From positions 1 to 29,063 of the IMG/VR virus record IMGVR_UViG_3300035698_001334: 29,063 nucleotides of DNA; one strand, given 5' to 3'. This DNA comes from a virus. This document shows positions 24,911-29,063 of this stretch, in pieces. Both the position numbers and the translations under genes were made by a program. Positions within the stretch are counted from its first letter, which is position 1. Each line of letters opens with the position of its first letter. The notes under the pieces were generated by a model that saw only the letters and a list, made by a program, of their open reading frames with translations, searched no databases and was not told where the DNA came from.

Positions 24911-26759
24911 TATAATCCACTCCAGACTTTCCGGTTTCCAGTAAAGGTATTACATTCTCATCGGTAAGCTTCTTAATACAATCTTGTGATCCTATTTGAG
25001 ACATCTGTGTAGGTATAGTGGCACTCTTATCAACAGATGGTACCCTGATACCAAATTGAGTATCAAACGTAATTGGATTGAAATCCCGATAAGGATCACC
25101 AGTACGTTTAAGATCCAGGTTTGGTGCAGGAGGAAGATCTCCGAGTAGCATGTCTGCTAATCTCCTTAGCTCATCATCTGATGGATAGTTTGTACCATCT
25201 GCAGCACACAGATTACCTCTATTTACAGCTTTGATGACGGCATTGACCAGTTTGATATACCGAGCTAACCGTGCTTTATCTCCAAGCTGACCTAACTTAG
25301 TTGACCAATTTATATGTTTTAATTGTACATCATTCCACAGAGATTTCAATAGTTTAAATAACATCTTTTCCAGATGCTCAAGTGCAACAAGAAGATACTC
25401 AAAAATCTCATCTATAGGAGTACATACAAAAAGCAGTTTCCACTTGTCTTCATCTTTATCAAGCCAACTGCGAATATCCTTTGCCCATTTACAGAAATAC
25501 CGGTGTAGTTCATGGAAGATAGGTTCAAGTATCTTCTTACCCCACTTACGTTTAAGGTTATCCACCATGTGTTTAGACAGTTTGTTAAGGTCTATGGAAA
25601 GACCTTTATACAGGAATATCAAAAGTCTTCGAAGCTGCTTTAATGCAGTGATATCAAAGCCGTCACTACCAAGCCATCTAACAAGACAGCAAACCATATC
25701 AGCACCTATCTTTGAATTGAGTATTGCAGCAGCCATATCAATTCTTGTATTGGTACCATCGTTCTTACACTTTATTACCTTATAAGTATCTAAGGGTAAT
25801 CCAGAGGATGTTTTTCCTGCATGCTGAGTGCTGCTAAATAGTTGATTCCATTTATTCAGTTCATTAGCTGCAGAGCCAAGGTCTCTAGCTGCTTCTTTTG
25901 CGTCTTCAGCTATCATCCAACTTTCATAACCTGGTTCAATAGTAGTGTTTATGTAGTCCAGTGCATATTCATGTACAAGCTCATAATCTGCTTCTTTAAA
26001 GAGATCATTTATAGATGTACTTGGGTATTCAATATCATTTATAAAATCCTGTTCTTCTTTCTTTAATGCTGCTGGTGTTAAACGTGCAGCCTTTAATCCC
26101 TCTTTAAAAGAGTCACCTAGATTGTCTAAAAGACCATCCAGGTCTTTACCTTCAGATAAATGTAGGGCAGCCATAAGACCAAACGTAGTAGCCCAACTAC
26201 TAGCTACGCCACCTAGCTCAGTTCCTTGTGGTTCTTTGGTACTTGTCTGTTTACTAGTCTCATTAGCTGTAGGTCCAGCAAGTAGTTTATTAGCTAACAT
26301 TAATACAGCAAAGTGTTTAGCTGCACTAAGCAGTCCTGGAGGTTTAGGTCTACCATCTGCGTTGTTTGTAGTATCGTATATATTAATACCGTTGGCTTTA
26401 CCTGCAAACTCAAGTAGAGCTTCATCACTCATGCGACTAAATAGCGTATCATTTATACTCATGAATAGATTAAATGATACCTGTGTACCATCAGTTTTAT
26501 CAAGTCTATTAACAGCAGACCTTATATCAGGTCTATCTTCTAACACAGGTACAAACAGCTTTTCTGCTACTTGTGAAGCTGCTACGAATAGCTTTGTAGA
26601 CTTACTGATTACTCCATCTACATTATCAGAAAGCTCATCAAACTCCTGCTGAGATACACCTACAGTAGTTATCTGAGGTGAATCAGGCATAGCTTTATCG
26701 GTAGTGCGCTGGTGTACTTCACGATCTCTCTGGTATCGATAGTCTGGTTTCTTCTTCAT
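24873..26759 (-). CDS. Unrecognised 628-residue protein between terminase and portal
   Basis: I do not recognise this protein. It starts at an ATG sharing one base with the terminase stop (TAATG), with AAGGA about 10 bases upstream, and it runs 38 bases into the portal gene. The N-terminal 30 residues are charged (MKKKPDYRYQRDREVHQRTT). The middle is Leu/Ala-rich and helical in appearance, with one short hydrophobic stretch (HFAVLMLANKLLAG) that is weak for a membrane segment. The region around 25650-25250 is rich in Lys, Leu and Trp and looks like long amphipathic helices. There is no signal peptide and no enzyme motif. Its location suggests a virion or packaging-associated component, for example an internal head protein or portal partner. 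This is inferred from context only. Confidence 0.85.
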   Translation of the reverse strand: MKKKPDYRYQRDREVHQRTTDKAMPDSPQITTVGVSQQEFDELSDNVDGVISKSTKLFVAASQVAEKLFVPVLEDRPDIRSAVNRLDKTDGTQVSFNLFMSINDTLFSRMSDEALLEFAGKANGINIYDTTNNADGRPKPPGLLSAAKHFAVLMLANKLLAGPTANETSKQTSTKEPQGTELGGVASSWATTFGLMAALHLSEGKDLDGLLDNLGDSFKEGLKAARLTPAALKKEEQDFINDIEYPSTSINDLFKEADYELVHEYALDYINTTIEPGYESWMIAEDAKEAARDLGSAANELNKWNQLFSSTQHAGKTSSGLPLDTYKVIKCKNDGTNTRIDMAAAILNSKIGADMVCCLVRWLGSDGFDITALKQLRRLLIFLYKGLSIDLNKLSKHMVDNLKRKWGKKILEPIFHELHRYFCKWAKDIRSWLDKDEDKWKLLFVCTPIDEIFEYLLVALEHLEKMLFKLLKSLWNDVQLKHINWSTKLGQLGDKARLARYIKLVNAVIKAVNRGNLCAADGTNYPSDDELRRLADMLLGDLPPAPNLDLKRTGDPYRDFNPITFDTQFGIRVPSVDKSATIPTQMSQIGSQDCIKKLTDENVIPLLETGKSGVDYNVARIRKLLGEW

Positions 26760-29063
26760 TAAAATGTTTTCCTTCCAGGACCTCTTCCTGTAAGAGATCT
26801 ACCTGATCCACCATCATTACTACGTAGACCATTCATTTCATTAATTGTCCATCTACCATAGTTAGTCAAATCACCAAGTGATTTGTTTCTTGGTCTCATA
26901 CTAACTACTCTTGGGACTACTTTCAGGTGTGTATGTTTATGCTTTCTTTCTTCCTTGAGTTGAGTAGATATTGTTCCTTCTTCTACTGGGTACCTATCAT
27001 ATAGGTCAGCAAATCTTACTGTATTTATGTGAGTACCAACACACATATCAGTAAACTCTTTAACTAAAGCAAATATAGCTAACTGCCACGCTACAAGTGT
27101 GTGATCATTTTCAGTTGAGTAAACTGGTATACCATCACGGTTTACACGTTCTGCTCTAAAGTTTCTCATCTCCCATACAAGACCATTACGCAGGTCTTCA
27201 CTTCTTGGTAGTATACATTGTGTACATTCAAGTCTTCTAGCAGAGATATTAACTATAAGCTGCTTGGTATTACGCTTAATTTCTCTACCATCCATAGGGT
27301 CTCTTATGATTGTACTTGACCCCATGGCTATACCTTTTACTATAGTTCCCAGTCTTGTCTCAGGGTGCTTTCTACCATACCTGTGAAGTTGCTCAACCTG
27401 AACATCACCAAACCCAGAGTCTACGTATACAGCATCAAAGTTCCAGTACCTATGTAGTTCAATCAAACGCTCTACTGCAATAAGCTGTGTAAATTCTTGT
27501 GATTCAATAGATTCTTTAAGCACAACCTTCATCTTCAGGGTATCAGGATTGTATTCCATACCTAAAAACTTAACACCAGTATCAGCCTTATTCCAGTCTA
27601 CACCAAGTGTATAAAGGTAATTACTACCCAGGTTTCTGGTACAACTACTAACATCATAATCCTGTATAGAATTATCTATATGCTGGCGCCTATACACACC
27701 TGTTTCAGCTTCACCAAACTCAGCTAAGAATTCGTGTTGGAAACCCAGGTTTGTATATGTGTGCTTATACATATCTTCTGTTTCAGCACACCATTCGGGA
27801 CTAACCATAGAGGTATAGTGGAACTCTTTAAATGCGTGCCTATCTTTAATGGTAGACCACTCATAAAACATTTTACGTTTACCAGTAGGTGTTGAGGACG
27901 CCCAAAGCTTACAGTTGGCTCTTGAAGCAAAAATACCAAGTAATGTTTCCAAAGTACTCTGGTCCAGGTAGTCAGCTTCGTCTAGATATAATGCAGTAGC
28001 ATCCTGACCACGAACCCTGTCACCTTTCATACCTGCACGTGTACCTGCAGTTAAACCAAGTATATAGCTATGATTACTAAACTCTAGCCTATGTGGATTC
28101 CACACATCACGCACTGGAACTATCATACCATTACTCTCTGTTATATGCTCACGAATCTGCTGGAATACAATAGCTACTTGATCCTGCATAGGACATACTA
28201 CTAGCACGTGCTGAAATGGTTTAGTAAGAGCCTCAAATAAGATGTCTACAGCCATCGAGGCAGTATTATGTACAAATATACCTTCAGCACAGAAGTTCTG
28301 TTTATCATAATCCAACTGACCCAGTATTGATAGGTCATAGGTATCTATATCACCAAGAGGTGTAATTTTAATAACTTTATCCCATATAATATCAGAATTA
28401 GCTATTGAATTTAACTCTGTGTCATTATTAAGTAATGAAGCTACTCTGGCTACTTTACCTCTAGATGGTGCCCACTTACGTATTCGTATTTCTCCTAGTA
28501 CAGAACAGACACTTCTATCCCCAATTTTTGATTTCACTGATGACCATACTTCATTTGGTATAGTGTCTGTATAGCTCTTTCCAGGTCCAAATGCTGGTGC
28601 TGATTGTATAACTTTTGCTACTGCATCTTCTTTACCTAGTATACCTATTTCATTATCAAAGGTCCTAAGCGAGTTACCTTGTCTTATAACAATCTGCCAA
28701 GCCTTGAAATGCTTCTCATTTAGTTTTATATTCTTTTCAGACATTGATCCATATATACCAAATTTAAATAGTAATTCCTGTACACCACGAGCAAGATTGT
28801 GAGAAGCTGAACAGTAACCTATTTCTGCTGTATCATTTTTATCTACACATGCCCATCCATCATTAGAAAATAGACGATTTAAAAATAAGGCTACAGTGCG
28901 CTTATTACACTTAAAAATCTTCCTTGGCACAGACTTATGTATTGATAGTTTCCCCCACACACCGTGTTCTCTAAGTGGCTTAGTTACTGCAGATGCAACA
29001 CACCCAAGTTTATTAACTTTAAATCTGTAGTCACAGTTACTATTTTTACTTTTTACTAACTTA
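26759..29063 (-). CDS. terL: Terminase large subunit (partial, intein-interrupted)
   Basis: DNA-packaging motor ATPase and nuclease that pumps the genome through the portal and cuts it. The frame is open to the window edge (first full codon at 29062), so the N-terminus is missing; a GTG at 28960 lies inside it. Bases 29063-28265 encode the C-terminal part of an intein. The mature terminase resumes at Thr (28264) with TASMAVDILFEAL, as expected after the GK of a Walker A loop. The Walker B motif LYLDEAD has its D at 27982 and E at 27979; the coupling motif WASSTPTGK follows near 27900. RNase H-like nuclease aspartates are visible in LGVDW (27598), YVDSG (27421) and ENDHT (27106). The C-terminal tail is basic and Gly/Arg-rich. 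The stop overlaps the next start as TAATG. Family assignment is from motifs; the intein is treated separately. Confidence 0.93.
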   Translation of the reverse strand, partial: KLVKSKNSNCDYRFKVNKLGCVASAVTKPLREHGVWGKLSIHKSVPRKIFKCNKRTVALFLNRLFSNDGWACVDKNDTAEIGYCSASHNLARGVQELLFKFGIYGSMSEKNIKLNEKHFKAWQIVIRQGNSLRTFDNEIGILGKEDAVAKVIQSAPAFGPGKSYTDTIPNEVWSSVKSKIGDRSVCSVLGEIRIRKWAPSRGKVARVASLLNNDTELNSIANSDIIWDKVIKITPLGDIDTYDLSILGQLDYDKQNFCAEGIFVHNTASMAVDILFEALTKPFQHVLVVCPMQDQVAIVFQQIREHITESNGMIVPVRDVWNPHRLEFSNHSYILGLTAGTRAGMKGDRVRGQDATALYLDEADYLDQSTLETLLGIFASRANCKLWASSTPTGKRKMFYEWSTIKDRHAFKEFHYTSMVSPEWCAETEDMYKHTYTNLGFQHEFLAEFGEAETGVYRRQHIDNSIQDYDVSSCTRNLGSNYLYTLGVDWNKADTGVKFLGMEYNPDTLKMKVVLKESIESQEFTQLIAVERLIELHRYWNFDAVYVDSGFGDVQVEQLHRYGRKHPETRLGTIVKGIAMGSSTIIRDPMDGREIKRNTKQLIVNISARRLECTQCILPRSEDLRNGLVWEMRNFRAERVNRDGIPVYSTENDHTLVAWQLAIFALVKEFTDMCVGTHINTVRFADLYDRYPVEEGTISTQLKEERKHKHTHLKVVPRVVSMRPRNKSLGDLTNYGRWTINEMNGLRSNDGGSGRSLTGRGPGRKTF
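28265..29063 (-). mobile_element. Intein C-terminal part with LAGLIDADG homing endonuclease (partial)
   Basis: In-frame protein-splicing element inside the terminase gene, continuing past the window edge. A LAGLIDADG/DOD-type helix is visible as FLNRLFSNDGWA (about 28885-28850), followed by the usual endonuclease half-domain with GYCSASHNLARGVQELLFKFG. The C-terminal splicing block reads NFCAEGIFVHN, ending in the canonical His-Asn pair (Asn at 28267-28265). The next residue is Thr, a permitted C-extein nucleophile. Insertion falls where a Walker A loop (GK|T) is expected, a favoured site for inteins in P-loop ATPases. The N-terminal splicing block and first endonuclease half are outside the window, so completeness and activity cannot be judged. 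Confidence 0.9.

Noticed and set aside
28958-28960. GTG as start of the terminase gene
   Set aside because: The frame stays open upstream to the window edge and the GTG lies inside an intein endonuclease domain, without a ribosome site.

Overview
The window is the structural (virion morphogenesis) module of a double-stranded DNA tailed bacteriophage with a contractile tail. All recognisable genes lie on the minus strand, so transcription runs from high to low coordinates. The order is terminase large subunit, an unrecognised 628-residue protein, portal, protease/scaffold, major capsid, head-tail connector region, tail sheath, tail tube, tail-assembly chaperone-like pair, and two giant tail proteins. 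The head, sheath and tube genes follow the usual myophage late-gene order. Strong AGGAGG-type ribosome binding sites and a near-perfect sigma-70 promoter indicate a bacterial host, but nothing here identifies which one. Base composition looks moderately AT-rich. Genes are packed almost without gaps: no gene-free stretch exceeds about 95 bases, and I see no tRNA, rRNA, CRISPR array or insertion sequence.

Packaging and head (29063 to 16039): the terminase large subunit runs off the window edge. Its ATPase Walker A site appears to be interrupted by a LAGLIDADG intein, whose C-terminal half is visible. An unrecognised 628-residue protein separates it from a portal that carries a C-terminal MuF/gp7-like minor-head domain. 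The largest intergenic gap on the packaging side follows, with a TTGACA-N17-TATACT promoter that drives a 68-residue gene and probably everything downstream. Next come a maturation protease fused to an acidic, coiled-coil scaffold (with well-placed internal start sites), a probable decoration protein, the major capsid protein, a 166-residue unknown, a two-Ig-domain connector-like protein and a DUF5659-like small protein.

Neck and tail (16042 to 1): a Cys/His-cluster protein and a 334-residue protein probably complete the head-tail junction. The sheath and tube follow. The tube is the first of three tandem, divergent tube-fold-like paralogs. Then come two tandem paralogs in the usual tail-assembly-chaperone position, two giant proteins (1535 and 1639 residues; at least one is likely the tape measure), and the first 22 codons of another gene.

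Expression logic: many junctions are translationally coupled (five TAATG overlaps, plus ATGA and TTGA). GC-rich hairpins sit exactly after the capsid and tube genes. Capsid and tube genes also avoid the ATA/CTA codons that are common in the terminase, portal, giant proteins and second tube paralog, which fits selection for high expression of the bulk virion proteins.
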